From positions 124,001 to 188,000 of the forward strand of contig NZ_JAEUAN010000007.1 of assembly GCF_019511445.1 (NCBI RefSeq): a stretch of DNA of 64,000 nt, given 5' to 3'. Made by a program: the position numbers and the translations under genes. The notes beneath the pieces are model-generated. The model saw only the letters and a list, made by a program, of their open reading frames with translations, ran no database searches and was not told where the DNA came from. This DNA is from Aliirhizobium wenxiniae. GTDB taxonomy: Bacteria; Pseudomonadota; Alphaproteobacteria; Rhizobiales; Rhizobiaceae. Positions 26,401-35,513 of this stretch are shown here, in pieces (positions within the stretch are counted from its first letter, which is position 1; each line of letters opens with the position of its first letter).

Positions 26401-28287
26401 ATGAGCGACAGCGGGCCGACATCGATCAATCCCACCTCTCCTGCCCCCTCGGGCAGCAACGGTTACCGGGTGCTCGCCCGCAAATACCGGCCGAAGGATT
26501 TCTCCGACCTGATGGTCGGCCAGGAACCGATGGTGCGGACGCTGACCAATGCGTTCGAGACCGGCCGTATCGCGCAGGCTTACATGCTGACCGGTGTCCG
26601 CGGGGTGGGCAAAACGACCACTGCCCGCATTCTCGCCCGCGGACTCAACTACAAGACGGCCGAAATCGACCGCCCGACGATCGACCTCAGAGAACCCGGC
26701 GAGCATTGCCAGGCGATCATGGAAGGCCGGCATGTCGACGTGATCGAGATGGATGCCGCGTCTCATACCGGTATCGACGATATCAGAGAGATCATCGAGC
26801 AGGTGCGCTACCGCCCAGTTTCGGCGCGCTACAAGGTCTATATCATCGACGAAGTGCACATGCTCTCGACACAGGCCTTCAACGGACTGTTGAAGACCCT
26901 CGAAGAGCCGCCGGAACATGTGAAGTTCATTTTCGCGACGACAGAGATTCGGAAAGTTCCGATCACCGTCCTTTCTCGCTGCCAGCGCTTCGACCTGCGC
27001 CGGATCAGTGCGGCCGATCTGGTCGGGCTGTTTACCACCATTCTGGAGAAGGAAGGCGTTCCCGCCGAGCAGGAAGCGCTGGCAATGATCGCCCGTGCCG
27101 CCGAGGGGTCCGCCCGCGATGGCCTGTCGCTGCTCGACCAGTCGATCGCTCATGGCGGCGGCAGCGTGCATGCGGATACAGTGCGCAGCATGCTGGGTCT
27201 TGCCGACCGCGCCCGCATCGTCGACTTGTTCGAGCATATCGTGAAGGGTGACATCACGGCAGCACTCTCCGAATTCAACGCCCAATATGAAGCCGGCGCC
27301 AACCCTGTCGTGGTGTTGACGGATCTGGCCGATTTCACCCATCTCGTCACCCGGTTCAAATATATTCCGGAAGCTGCCGACGATCCTTCGCTGAGCGAAG
27401 TCGAGCGGGTACGCGGCAAGGAGTTTTCCGAAAATGTGGCGGTCAGCGCGCTGTCGCGTATCTGGCAGATGCTGCTCAAGGGCATTCCGGAAGCGGAAGC
27501 GTCTTCACGCTCGGCAGGTGCGGCCGAAATGGTGCTGATCCGGCTGACGCATGCGGCATCGCTGCCCTCCCCCGAAGATGCGGCGCGGCGGCTTGCGGAT
27601 TTTGCCAATGGCGATGGCCAGCCGATGCAGAACGGCGGCGGCGGAAATGGCGGCGGGCGCGGCACGCAGATGGCGCAGCAGGCGACCGTCAACGCCCGTG
27701 GCTTCGATGGCGGCCAGCGCGCGCCTTCCGGCGGACCGACGGCCATGCTGCACGCCGTCCCGAACACGACGCCGCGGGAAATGCCTGTCGGCCGGATCGA
27801 GGAACGCCCGTCCGAGAAGCCGGAGCCTAAGGTTGCTGTCCGCTCGCTGCATGATGTCGTCGATCTGTGCACCGAGAACCGCGATCCGAGGCTGAAGGCG
27901 CTGGTGCGCAATTTCGTCCGTCTGGTGAAGATCGAACCCGGCCGTCTCGATATCCGCATGACGGATGGCGGGCCCGGCACGCTGCCCGGGGAACTCGGCG
28001 TCAAGCTTAAGGATTGGACCGGCATCCACTGGATCGTTACGCTGAGCAAGGACGAAGGCGAACCGACGCTGGTGGAGGCAGATGCCAGCGCCCGCGAAGC
28101 GCGGATGACCGACGCGCGCGCCGATCCGGATGTCGCGGCGATCCTGTCGCAATTTCCGGGCGCCAAGATTACCGACGTCAGAATTCGTGTGCTTGAGGAA
28201 GACAACGAGGTCGAGGATGCGCCGGCTCCGGCCATCGCGGAATCCGCCGAGGGCGACATCCTGCCCGGCGACGACATCGAGCTATAA
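26401..28287 (+). CDS. dnaX: DNA polymerase III subunits gamma/tau
   Basis: Clamp-loader ATPase, 628 residues. Walker A is [10 protein letters not shown] (~65-74), the DEVH box is 150-153, and the SRC sensor motif is 192-194. After the lid domain, ~400-480 is Gly/Gln-rich linker, then a tau-type C-terminus that would bind the polymerase alpha subunit and DnaB. The zinc-finger cysteines typical of DnaX are mostly absent (one Cys, [14 protein letters not shown]), a variant I associate with rhizobial DnaX. No A-rich slippery sequence for programmed frameshifting is visible. The start MSDSGPTS is preferred; MARKG at 26362 is an alternative. Confidence 0.95.
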   Translation: MSDSGPTSINPTSPAPSGSNGYRVLARKYRPKDFSDLMVGQEPMVRTLTNAFETGRIAQAYMLTGVRGVGKTTTARILARGLNYKTAEIDRPTIDLREPGEHCQAIMEGRHVDVIEMDAASHTGIDDIREIIEQVRYRPVSARYKVYIIDEVHMLSTQAFNGLLKTLEEPPEHVKFIFATTEIRKVPITVLSRCQRFDLRRISAADLVGLFTTILEKEGVPAEQEALAMIARAAEGSARDGLSLLDQSIAHGGGSVHADTVRSMLGLADRARIVDLFEHIVKGDITAALSEFNAQYEAGANPVVVLTDLADFTHLVTRFKYIPEAADDPSLSEVERVRGKEFSENVAVSALSRIWQMLLKGIPEAEASSRSAGAAEMVLIRLTHAASLPSPEDAARRLADFANGDGQPMQNGGGGNGGGRGTQMAQQATVNARGFDGGQRAPSGGPTAMLHAVPNTTPREMPVGRIEERPSEKPEPKVAVRSLHDVVDLCTENRDPRLKALVRNFVRLVKIEPGRLDIRMTDGGPGTLPGELGVKLKDWTGIHWIVTLSKDEGEPTLVEADASAREARMTDARADPDVAAILSQFPGAKITDVRIRVLEEDNEVEDAPAPAIAESAEGDILPGDDIEL

Positions 28288-28307
28288 GAGAAGAAGAGGA
28301 ATTACCG

Positions 28308-28631
28308 ATGCGCGACATCATGGGCATGATGGGCAAGGTCAAGGAAATGCAGGCCAAGATGGAGAAGATGCAGGCGGATATCGCCGCTCTCGAAGTCGAG
28401 GGGACTGCCGGCGGCGGTCTCGTGACCGTGAAGATGAACGGCAAGGGCGAAATGCTCGGCCTGAAAATCGATCCGTCGCTGTTCAAGGAAGACGATATCG
28501 AGATCCTCGAAGACCTGATCGTTGCCGCCCACAAATCGGCCAAGGATCGCGCCGAGCAGATCACCGCGGAAAAGACCAAGGAACTGACCGCCGGCCTGCC
28601 GATCCCGCCGGGCATGAAGCTGCCGTTCTGA
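28308..28631 (+). CDS. ebfC: Nucleoid-associated protein EbfC/YbaB
   Basis: A 107-residue DNA-binding protein of the YbaB family, acting as a dimer. It starts [26 protein letters not shown] (helical) and continues [20 protein letters not shown], the family core. It lies 20 nt after dnaX in the standard dnaX-ebfC order. Unlike most genomes, recR does not follow directly; three unrelated genes intervene. Confidence 0.95.
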   Translation: MRDIMGMMGKVKEMQAKMEKMQADIAALEVEGTAGGGLVTVKMNGKGEMLGLKIDPSLFKEDDIEILEDLIVAAHKSAKDRAEQITAEKTKELTAGLPIPPGMKLPF

Positions 28632-28655
28632 TCTGACATCGAAAGGGCGGTTCCG

Positions 28656-29267
28656 ATGACATTGGCTTCCGTGCTCGTATTCGCCGCCGCGCTGTTCCTA
28701 GCGGCGGGTTCTCCCGGCCCCAGCATTGCAGCGCTCGTTTCGCGGGTGCTGACCAAGGGCTGGCGCGACGTGCTGCCCTTCCTGATGGCGATGTGGGTGG
28801 GTGAGACCGTCTGGCTGTCCTTTGCGGTTGCCGGTCTTTCCGCCATCGCCGAAAGCTTTCAGCCCGTCTTCGTCGCGATCAAGTGGATCGGTGTTGCCTA
28901 TCTTCTCTATCTCGCCTGGAAAATGTGGTTTGCCAGAACGGATGCTGCTGACGGCGAACTGCCGGAGAGCCGTTCTGCGGCAAGGATGTTCTTTGCCGGA
29001 CTGACCGTGACGCTAGGCAACCCGAAGATCATGATGTTCTATGTCGCGCTTTTGCCGTCGATCATCGATCTTAACGGCGTGACAGTCATCGGCTGGCTGG
29101 AACTCGTGGCCGCGATGCTTCTCGTGCTCGCGACCGTCGACATCGTCTGGATCGTATTGGCGAACAAGGCGCGGACTTTCTTGAAAAGCCCGCGCGCTCT
29201 CAAGATCGCCAACCGCATTTCCGCTGGAACCATGGCCGGCGCGGCGGCAGCCATCGCGACCCGATAA
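28656..29267 (+). CDS. LysE/RhtB family exporter
   Basis: Amino-acid or metabolite exporter of the inner membrane, 203 residues with six predicted helices. AAGSPGPSIAALVSRVLTKGWR is the N-terminal family motif (GPxxxxV), and GLTVTLGNPKIMMFYVALLPSII is the second conserved stretch. It is 24 nt behind ebfC and may ride on the dnaX transcript. Substrate unknown. Confidence 0.9.
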   Translation: MTLASVLVFAAALFLAAGSPGPSIAALVSRVLTKGWRDVLPFLMAMWVGETVWLSFAVAGLSAIAESFQPVFVAIKWIGVAYLLYLAWKMWFARTDAADGELPESRSAARMFFAGLTVTLGNPKIMMFYVALLPSIIDLNGVTVIGWLELVAAMLLVLATVDIVWIVLANKARTFLKSPRALKIANRISAGTMAGAAAAIATR

Positions 29268-29272
29268 ACCCG

Positions 29273-29884
29273 TCAGAAGTTATATCGGACGCCGACGACG
29301 TTGGCGTTCGAGCCGCCATGCATATCGCCAAGGGTGCCCCATGCACCGGATCGGTGATGCAGGCGCCAGAAGACTTCAAGCTCGGGTTTCGAAACGCTGC
29401 TGAAACTCAATTCCGGCCCGAGATAGAAGAGCGTCGAGGCATCGCCGTCACGCGTTTCCTCATTCTTCTTTTCGCGACCTTTCATCGTCTCGGTCACATG
29501 GCTCAGGCCGAAGGTGAAGGACGGGATGATCCGGATCGTGTTGGCAATCTCGATCGCATCGTAACGGCCGACAACACCACCCCAAATCTCGGCATTGGTA
29601 TTGCCGCCAAACCGGCCGGCGAGGCCTGCTTCGAGCCCGAGTTTCACCGAACCGATACTGTAAGGAAAGAACTGGTAACCGATACCAAAAATCGGATGAT
29701 CTTCGTAATCGACGCCGAAAGGATTGGCCGATTCCGCCATGTCTCCATCGACCATGGCCCCACCAAAGGTGAAAAGCGAATGCTCGATATCGGTCCCCTC
29801 GGCCACGGCAACGCCGGCCGTTACAAGCTGCGCGATAAGCGCACCGGAAAGAAACCCGAGGGGGATGCGTCTCAGAAAATCCAT
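29273..29884 (-). CDS. PagL-like acyloxyacyl hydrolase (lipid A 3-O-deacylase family)
   Basis: A 203-residue predicted outer-membrane beta-barrel. The signal sequence is MDFLRRIPLGFLSGALIAQLVTAGVAVA. The C-terminal strand VFWRLHHRSGAWGTLGDMHGGSN...VGVRYNF resembles the PagL motif, with a His-x-Ser catalytic pair and terminal aromatic residue. PagL enzymes remove the 3-O-acyl chain from lipid A. The start at 29884 has GGAG 9 nt upstream. It is convergent with the LysE gene. The family call is good, but enzymatic activity is not shown by sequence alone. Confidence 0.7.
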   Translation of the reverse strand: MDFLRRIPLGFLSGALIAQLVTAGVAVAEGTDIEHSLFTFGGAMVDGDMAESANPFGVDYEDHPIFGIGYQFFPYSIGSVKLGLEAGLAGRFGGNTNAEIWGGVVGRYDAIEIANTIRIIPSFTFGLSHVTETMKGREKKNEETRDGDASTLFYLGPELSFSSVSKPELEVFWRLHHRSGAWGTLGDMHGGSNANVVGVRYNF

Positions 29885-29985
29885 ACAAAGCTCCGCATAG
29901 CCATCAGCCAAGGGGTATAGGGCCTTAAACCTAAGCAACCATGTCACCAAATATCACGGTTTCGTGAAATGCGCTCATCGGCGAC

Positions 29986-30591
29986 TTAGAACCGCTCCCT
30001 CCAACGGCTGCCGAGCGGTACTGAGAGGAAGCGGCTCTTCTCGGCTTCGGACACTTTTCGCCCTATCGACGCTAAGAGGTCTGAAACAGGCACGCGGTCG
30101 CCAGCATGAAACTCGCGTCTGACGCTATCTCCAGCATGAAGAGTTCCCGGCTTGATGACCCTGCAATAAATACCGGGCCGGCCTGCTTTGAGAAACGCCC
30201 TAGAAAATCCCGGAGCGCTCATACGGGCGGAAAGCGTGTTGCAGGGAGAGCGGGGAGACGTTGCCTCAAGCACGACATCGCCCAGATGAAACTGGTCGCC
30301 CACCGCCACATCCCGATTATCTAAGTCTTCGATAACGAGGTTTTCGCCGAATGTTCCGAACGGCACGGCTTGACCAAGTTCGGCACGCCACCAATCAAGC
30401 GTCACCGATCCTTCGAGCAGAACCGCCTGATCCGGCCCGCCGTGATGTTTTTTGTTGCAGACAGCATCTCCAACCAGACCAAACTCATCGATCAGCACCG
30501 AGCCGGTGACCTGTGTCTTGTAGATGCCGGTCTTGTAGCTCTTTCCGGGCAGTCGTTCCGCCTGGCCGATGCAGATCGCGAGAAGTTTCAT
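29986..30591 (-). CDS. MOSC domain protein (YiiM-like)
   Basis: A 201-residue protein with a MOSC domain, the sulfur-carrier and molybdenum-cofactor-binding fold also found in 6-N-hydroxylaminopurine reductase YiiM. Conserved segments include FGLVGDAVCNKKHHGGPDQAVL, FGENLVIEDL and SPRSPCNTLSAR with the catalytic-type Cys. The start MKLLAICIGQAE has AAGG upstream; the open frame continues further, antisense to recR, without homology. It may detoxify N-hydroxylated bases. It is divergent from recR with 57 nt between starts. Confidence 0.85.
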   Translation of the reverse strand: MKLLAICIGQAERLPGKSYKTGIYKTQVTGSVLIDEFGLVGDAVCNKKHHGGPDQAVLLEGSVTLDWWRAELGQAVPFGTFGENLVIEDLDNRDVAVGDQFHLGDVVLEATSPRSPCNTLSARMSAPGFSRAFLKAGRPGIYCRVIKPGTLHAGDSVRREFHAGDRVPVSDLLASIGRKVSEAEKSRFLSVPLGSRWRERF

Positions 30592-30648
30592 GCGGGCCTT
30601 GGTCCTTCGGTCTTTCCGTTCAACCGACATATGGGCTAAAGGGAGAAC

Positions 30649-31254
30649 ATGGCAAAGCGAGTCACCGGCCCCGAAATCGAAAAACTCATCCAGCTTCTGG
30701 CGAAAGTGCCGGGGCTTGGGCCGCGGTCCGCGCGCCGGGCAGCGCTGCACCTGATCAAGAAGAAGGATCAATTGCTCGGCCCGCTGTCGCTTGCGATGGG
30801 CGAGGCCTATGACAAGGTGAAGATCTGCTCGCGCTGCGGTAATGTCGATACGTCCGATCCCTGCACCGTCTGCACCGATATCCGCCGCGATCACTCGATG
30901 CTGATCGTCTGCGAGGACGTGTCCGATCTCTGGGCGCTGGAACGGGCCGGCGCGATGAATGCCGCCTATCACGTTCTCGGTGGCACGCTGTCGCCGCTCG
31001 ATGGTGTTGGCCCCGACGATCTCAACATCCGTGCGCTGGTCGATCGCGTCAGCGAAGGGACGGTGAAGGAGATCATCATCGCGGTCAACGCGACGGTCGA
31101 GGGGCAGACGACGGCGCATTACATCACCGACCAGCTTTCCGATTTCGACGTCAAGATAACGCGGCTTGCCCATGGCGTACCGGTCGGCGGCGAACTCGAT
31201 TATCTCGACGAAGGCACGCTGACGGCGGCGCTTCGAGCACGGACGGCGATCTGA
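30649..31254 (+). CDS. recR: Recombination protein RecR
   Basis: Forms a ring with RecO to load RecA, in the same pathway as RecF at 15.6 kb. The 201 residues start with an HhH motif, [20 protein letters not shown]. The Cys4 zinc finger is [16 protein letters not shown]. The Toprim domain follows ([16 protein letters not shown]). Full length. It is separated from dnaX-ebfC by about 2 kb of inserted genes. Confidence 0.97.
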   Translation: MAKRVTGPEIEKLIQLLAKVPGLGPRSARRAALHLIKKKDQLLGPLSLAMGEAYDKVKICSRCGNVDTSDPCTVCTDIRRDHSMLIVCEDVSDLWALERAGAMNAAYHVLGGTLSPLDGVGPDDLNIRALVDRVSEGTVKEIIIAVNATVEGQTTAHYITDQLSDFDVKITRLAHGVPVGGELDYLDEGTLTAALRARTAI

Positions 31255-31279
31255 TATTTTTGTTTCGAGGAGGACGATG

Positions 31280-32536
31280 ATGAGCAAGCCTACCCGCCGC
31301 TATGGCGCAGCAATGCTTCTGGCCCTCACTGCCATCATTTCGCCCCTCCCCGCATCCGCCCAAAGCAAGCCGGATGTCGAACGCCAGTTCCAGCAGTGGA
31401 TTGCAACCGATCTTGGCCCGGAGGCGCGCAAGGCGGGGATTTCGGACAAGACGCTGCGTGCGGCATTCGACGGGATCAAGCTCAACTGGAGCCTGCCGGA
31501 TCTCGTGCCGCCCGGTTCCAAACCGCCGAAACAGCAGGATCAAAGCCAGGCGGAATTTTCTTCTCCCGGCGCCTATTTCAATGAGAACCGGCTGCAGACG
31601 CTGGGCGCGACCGGGCGCGGGCTGGCGGGCACCTATGCGGCGGGCCTGAAGAAAATCGAAGCGGCCTATGGCGTTCCCGGCGAGATCATCATCGCCGTCT
31701 GGGGCCGTGAATCAGGTTTCGGACGGGCAAAACTGCCCTATTCGGCGGTCGAAGTGCTGGCGACCAAAGCTTTCATGTCGACCCGCAAGCCGATGTTCCG
31801 TGAAGAGCTGATTGCTGCGTTGACGATGATCGAGCGTGGCGATGTGAGCGCTTCGACGATGAAGGGCTCCTGGGCCGGCGCGCTCGGCCAGCCGCAGTTC
31901 ATGCCGACGAGCTATCTGAAATATGCCGTGGACTTCGACAAGGACGGCCATCCGGATATCTGGAATTCGGTGCCTGACACGCTGGCATCGATAGCAAACT
32001 ATCTGAAGCACGAAGGCTGGCAGGCCGGTCGTGACTGGGGTTTTGAAGTCTCCATCCCCGCCAATGTCTCCTGCGCGCAGGAAGGGCCGGACCTTGCCAA
32101 GCCGATCTCCGCCTGGGCATCGACCGGGATTACGCGGATTTCCGGCAAGGCGTTTCCGGCTTCGGAAATGAAAGCGCCGGCGATGATGCTTCTACCGGCG
32201 GGCAGAAACGGTCCGGAATTCATCGTCACGCCGAATTTCTACGTGCTGAAGGAATATAACAATTCCGACCTCTATGCGCTGTTCATCGGCAATCTGGCCG
32301 ATCGCATCGCTTATGGTAGCGGGCCGTTCCAGGCAAAATGGGGCGATGTGGGCAAAATGCTGCGCTCCGACGTGCTTGCGATGCAAAAGGCACTGGTCGC
32401 AAAGGGATACGATGTCGGCAATGTCGATGGATTACCGGGCTTCAAGACCCGCCGCTCGCTCGGTGACTGGCAGACGAAGGCCGGGATCTCTCCGACCTGC
32501 TATCCCGATGCCTCGCTCAAGGCCAGGTTAAGATAG
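31280..32536 (+). CDS. Lytic murein transglycosylase (MltB family) with peptidoglycan-binding domain
   Basis: Exported enzyme that cleaves peptidoglycan glycan strands to 1,6-anhydroMurNAc ends. Of 418 residues, ~1-27 are a signal peptide (AAMLLALTAIISPLPASAQ). The SLT/MltB catalytic domain (~30-330) contains the catalytic Glu in IAVWGRESGFGRAK and the GALGQPQFMPTSYLKYAVDFD motif. The C-terminal ~60 residues form a PG_binding_1 domain (VLAMQKALVAKGYDVGNVDG). The second of two ATGs is preferred because GAGGAGG lies 6 nt before it. It is not lipidated, lacking a lipobox Cys. Confidence 0.92.
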   Translation: MSKPTRRYGAAMLLALTAIISPLPASAQSKPDVERQFQQWIATDLGPEARKAGISDKTLRAAFDGIKLNWSLPDLVPPGSKPPKQQDQSQAEFSSPGAYFNENRLQTLGATGRGLAGTYAAGLKKIEAAYGVPGEIIIAVWGRESGFGRAKLPYSAVEVLATKAFMSTRKPMFREELIAALTMIERGDVSASTMKGSWAGALGQPQFMPTSYLKYAVDFDKDGHPDIWNSVPDTLASIANYLKHEGWQAGRDWGFEVSIPANVSCAQEGPDLAKPISAWASTGITRISGKAFPASEMKAPAMMLLPAGRNGPEFIVTPNFYVLKEYNNSDLYALFIGNLADRIAYGSGPFQAKWGDVGKMLRSDVLAMQKALVAKGYDVGNVDGLPGFKTRRSLGDWQTKAGISPTCYPDASLKARLR

Positions 32537-32980
32537 GTCCAGCTTCAGCCCTTCGTGGCTCGCGACGAAGCCCAGTTTTTCGTAAAACCGGATCGCATCA
32601 GGCCGCCGCTTGTCGGACGTAAGTTGCACGAGGCCGCAACCGCGATTTCTCGCCTGCCCGACGGCCCATTCGATCATGGTCGCCCCCAACCCGTCACCGC
32701 GATGACCAGCAGCGATCCTGACACTTTCGATCTGGCCTCGCCACATGCCCGTGCGTGACAGGCCCGGGATGAACGAAAGCTGCAGACAGCCGATTACGCC
32801 ATCACCGTCATCGACGGCGACCACCAGCAATTGGTTGCTGTCCGCATCGATTGCCGCGAAAGCGTCCAGATAGGCCTGATCGATCGTCTCGGACGCAACC
32901 TCTCTGGTCGCGCCGAGCGGATCATCGCTCAGAAGTGCTACGATTGCGGGCAGGTCGACCGAGCTTGCCTTGCGAAACAT
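32528..32980 (-). CDS. GNAT family N-acetyltransferase
   Basis: A 150-residue acetyltransferase. IESVRIAAGHRGDGLGATMIEWAVGQARNRG is motif A with the CoA-binding loop, followed by LTSDKRRPDAIRFYEKLGF (motif B). It starts MFRKASSVDLPAIVALL. It lies 8 nt downstream of the MFS gene on the minus strand, and the two are likely co-transcribed. An exporter plus an acetyltransferase would fit modification and export of a small molecule, but that is inference. Its tail overlaps the convergent transglycosylase gene by 9 nt. Confidence 0.9.
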   Translation of the reverse strand: MFRKASSVDLPAIVALLSDDPLGATREVASETIDQAYLDAFAAIDADSNQLLVVAVDDGDGVIGCLQLSFIPGLSRTGMWRGQIESVRIAAGHRGDGLGATMIEWAVGQARNRGCGLVQLTSDKRRPDAIRFYEKLGFVASHEGLKLDLS

Positions 32981-32988
32981 CACCGGCC

Positions 32989-34617
32989 TCAATGCAGATC
33001 GACATGGTGCTTGTGGAAGATATCGTCCTTCGGCGGGATGGTCTGCCGCTCGATCATGCGGTGAACCCGCGGCCCCTCCACGCCCTTGTGAAGCTGCCGG
33101 ATCGCGTCCCATATCTCCTGGTCGATCTGCAGACGCCGGCGATTATGGCGGACATAGTCGGCCCAGGTCGCTGTGTGATAGGTCTCGGTCCAGATTTCAG
33201 GATGTTCGAGATCGCGCATCAGAGCCCATTGGCGTGCGCCATCACGAATGCGAACCCGCCGACGACGCGCCATCAGGGTGAGGAATTCGGGAATGTCGTC
33301 CTCCGCGATCTCATAATCGATCTGCGACACGATCGGGCCGCTTCGTGGCTGCAGGTCGAGCCGCAGCATCGGTTCGTTGAACTTGTTGAGCGGGCTCAGG
33401 TCGACATCGGTAAACTGCGGCAGCGGGTTTCTTAAACCTGCAAGCCCGCCCACGAGCATCGCCAGGCTGGCAAGGCTCAGGGAAACAGAGACACCAAGAT
33501 TTTCGGCACCGACACCCCAAATCCAGCTCCCGACAGCCATGCCGCCGAATGTGGTTGTCTGGTAAAAGGACAATGCCCGACCGACGACCCAGCGCGGGGC
33601 CGACAGCTGCACGGTCGTGTTGAAAAGCGACAGGGCCAGGACCCAGCAAGCTCCCGGCACGACCAGCACGATCGCGGTCAGCGCGGTATTGGTGCTGAGC
33701 GCGATAACGGCCGAACTTGCAGCAAAGCCGAGGAAAGCGAACTGGACGATCCGCTCACTCGTCAGCTTTTCGCGCAATCTCGCGTTCGACATGGCGCCAC
33801 CGATCGCGCCGACGCCGAAGCAACCGAGCATGATGCCGTAGGTCAATGGGCCGCCCGACACGAGATCGCGCGCAACGATCGGCAGAAGCGCCAGAATGGC
33901 GCTGGCCGAAAAACCGAAAAGCATGCCGCGGAAAAGCACGTTCAAAATGTTCGGCGACATGGAGACGTAACCGAGACCTGCCGAAAGCGCCCTCAGAAGC
34001 GTTTCGCGCGGCAGGGCATCGTCGCGACGCTCGGGCTTCCAGCGCAGGAGCGCATACATGAGCGCTACGTAACTGGCGGCGTTCAACGCGAAAGCGGCTG
34101 CAGCTCCTGCCGCGGCCACCACGGCGCCGCCGATGGCCGGCCCGACGCTTCGGGTAATGTTGAAGCCTACGCTGTTGAGCGTCACGGCCTGGGGCAGCAT
34201 TTCGCGAGAAACAATATCGCCGACGGACGCCTGCCACGCGGGGTTATTCAGCGCCACGCCGCAGCCGAGAAGGAAGGTGAAACAGAGAAGCAACCAGGGT
34301 GTCAGCAGGTCGAGATAGGCAAAGATGGTCAGCGCAATCGAGACGGCCAGCATGAAGAGCTGTGCCGTCAGCATGATGCTGCGCCGGTTGAAATTGTCGG
34401 CGAGAGCGCCTGCAATCAACGAGAACATCATGATCGGCAGGGTGGTGGAAGACTGGACGAGCGCCACCATGTCCTGCGAATTGGAAATCGAGGTCATCAT
34501 CCAGGCAGCGCCGACAGCCTGAATCAAGCCACCGAAATTCGATGCAAGGCTCGCAATCCATATTGTGCGGAAGGTCTGGTTCTTGAACGGTGCGAGTGTT
34601 GCTATCCTGTCCGGCAC
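32989..34617 (-). CDS. MFS exporter with C-terminal cytoplasmic extension
   Basis: A 542-residue major facilitator (EntS/DUF894-type) with 12 predicted helices in residues ~1-400 (FRTIWIASLASNFGGLIQAVGAAWMM at the N-terminus, LADNFNRRSIML in the signature loop). The last ~130 residues form a soluble domain (IDYEIAEDDIPEFLTLMARRR...IWDAIRQLHKG), usual in this subfamily and of unknown role. Substrate unknown; relatives export siderophores or drugs. The start is MPDRIATLAPFK. Confidence 0.88.
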   Translation of the reverse strand: MPDRIATLAPFKNQTFRTIWIASLASNFGGLIQAVGAAWMMTSISNSQDMVALVQSSTTLPIMMFSLIAGALADNFNRRSIMLTAQLFMLAVSIALTIFAYLDLLTPWLLLCFTFLLGCGVALNNPAWQASVGDIVSREMLPQAVTLNSVGFNITRSVGPAIGGAVVAAAGAAAAFALNAASYVALMYALLRWKPERRDDALPRETLLRALSAGLGYVSMSPNILNVLFRGMLFGFSASAILALLPIVARDLVSGGPLTYGIMLGCFGVGAIGGAMSNARLREKLTSERIVQFAFLGFAASSAVIALSTNTALTAIVLVVPGACWVLALSLFNTTVQLSAPRWVVGRALSFYQTTTFGGMAVGSWIWGVGAENLGVSVSLSLASLAMLVGGLAGLRNPLPQFTDVDLSPLNKFNEPMLRLDLQPRSGPIVSQIDYEIAEDDIPEFLTLMARRRRVRIRDGARQWALMRDLEHPEIWTETYHTATWADYVRHNRRRLQIDQEIWDAIRQLHKGVEGPRVHRMIERQTIPPKDDIFHKHHVDLH

Positions 34618-34710
34618 GGTATGGCTCTTGCTCCTCTTAGCGACTCTCTGAACCGGTTATAGACGTCGATCAGGCTAATTCCAGCTTTGAATGGCGGAAA
34701 TGCGGAAGTC

Positions 34711-34739
34711 TTGCAATTGCCGGTCCAAGCGCGTATATG
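34711..34739 (+). promoter_or_regulatory. Sigma-70 promoter of the rimP-nusA-infB operon
   Basis: TTGCAA (34711-34716), 17-nt spacer, TATATG (34734-34739). The start would be near 34746, giving a ~105-nt leader that contains a terminator-like hairpin before rimP. Confidence 0.6.
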
Positions 34740-34765
34740 CAGCCCATATTCTTGATCGTCCGATG

Positions 34766-34798
34766 AAGAGTGGGCCCACACCGGACCCGCTCTTTTTT
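34766..34798 (+). terminator. Leader terminator/attenuator upstream of rimP
   Basis: AAGAGTGGG / CCCGCTCTT 9-bp stem followed by a run of six Ts, entirely within the leader between the promoter and the rimP start at 34852. No gene precedes it on this strand, so it looks like an attenuator of the rimP-nusA-ylxR-infB operon. Confidence 0.65.
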
Positions 34799-34851
34799 GT
34801 TAGGCGATCGCTTCAACCCGCAGTTTGAGCGGGGATTGAACCGGAGAGCTT

Positions 34852-35445
34852 ATGCAGCAGACAGACCACGAGCCGCGTCTCATCGTCGAGACAGGTCTCG
34901 ACCTCAGGATCGCCGAAATCATCGAGCCGGTACTGACCGCCATGGATTACCGTCTGGTCCGTGTGCGCTTGCTCAACCTGAACGGCATGACCCTGCAGAT
35001 CATGGCCGAGCGCAACGACGGCACGATGGATGTCGAAGGCTGCGAAGCCGTTTCGGTCGCCATCTCACCCGTTCTTGATGTGGAAGATCCGATCGATCGC
35101 GAGTATCATCTCGAAGTGTCGTCGCCCGGCATCGACCGGCCGATGGTGCGCAAGTCGGATTTTGCCCGCTGGACCGGCCATCTGGTGAAATGCGAAACGT
35201 CGATCATGATCGACGGCAAGAAGCGTTTCCGCGGTAAGATTGCTGACGTCAACGAAGAGAGTTTTACCGTCGAGCGCGACCAGGTCGCCTATGGCGAGGA
35301 ACCGCGGGTCGTCATCCCGTTCTCGGCGCTGGCCGAAGGCAAATTGATCCTGACGGACGATCTGATCCGCGATGCGCTGCGGGCCGACAAGCTCGCAAAG
35401 CAGCAGGCGGCGAACCAGAACGACGAAGCAGAAGACGAAGAATAA
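34852..35445 (+). CDS. rimP: Ribosome maturation factor RimP
   Basis: Needed for 30S subunit maturation. At 197 residues, the N-terminal domain contains [24 protein letters not shown] and the linker [19 protein letters not shown] is the family hallmark. The C-terminal domain has an acidic tail. GGAG lies 6 nt before the ATG. It is first gene of the canonical rimP-nusA-ylxR-infB operon. Confidence 0.96.
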   Translation: MQQTDHEPRLIVETGLDLRIAEIIEPVLTAMDYRLVRVRLLNLNGMTLQIMAERNDGTMDVEGCEAVSVAISPVLDVEDPIDREYHLEVSSPGIDRPMVRKSDFARWTGHLVKCETSIMIDGKKRFRGKIADVNEESFTVERDQVAYGEEPRVVIPFSALAEGKLILTDDLIRDALRADKLAKQQAANQNDEAEDEE

Positions 35446-35513
35446 TCGACCAACACACTGGCCTTTCCGAGGAGGGAGGGCCGCCAGAATTGGACCTACG
35501 GAGACCAACGACA

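Noticed and set aside
27600..27680. Possible dnaX programmed frameshift site in the Gly-rich linker
   Set aside because: No A AAA AAG-type heptamer or downstream stem was found.
29986..31287. Extended open frame making the MOSC protein 433 residues long, antisense to recR
   Set aside because: The extra part is the antisense of recR. MOSC homology and a ribosome site start at 30591.
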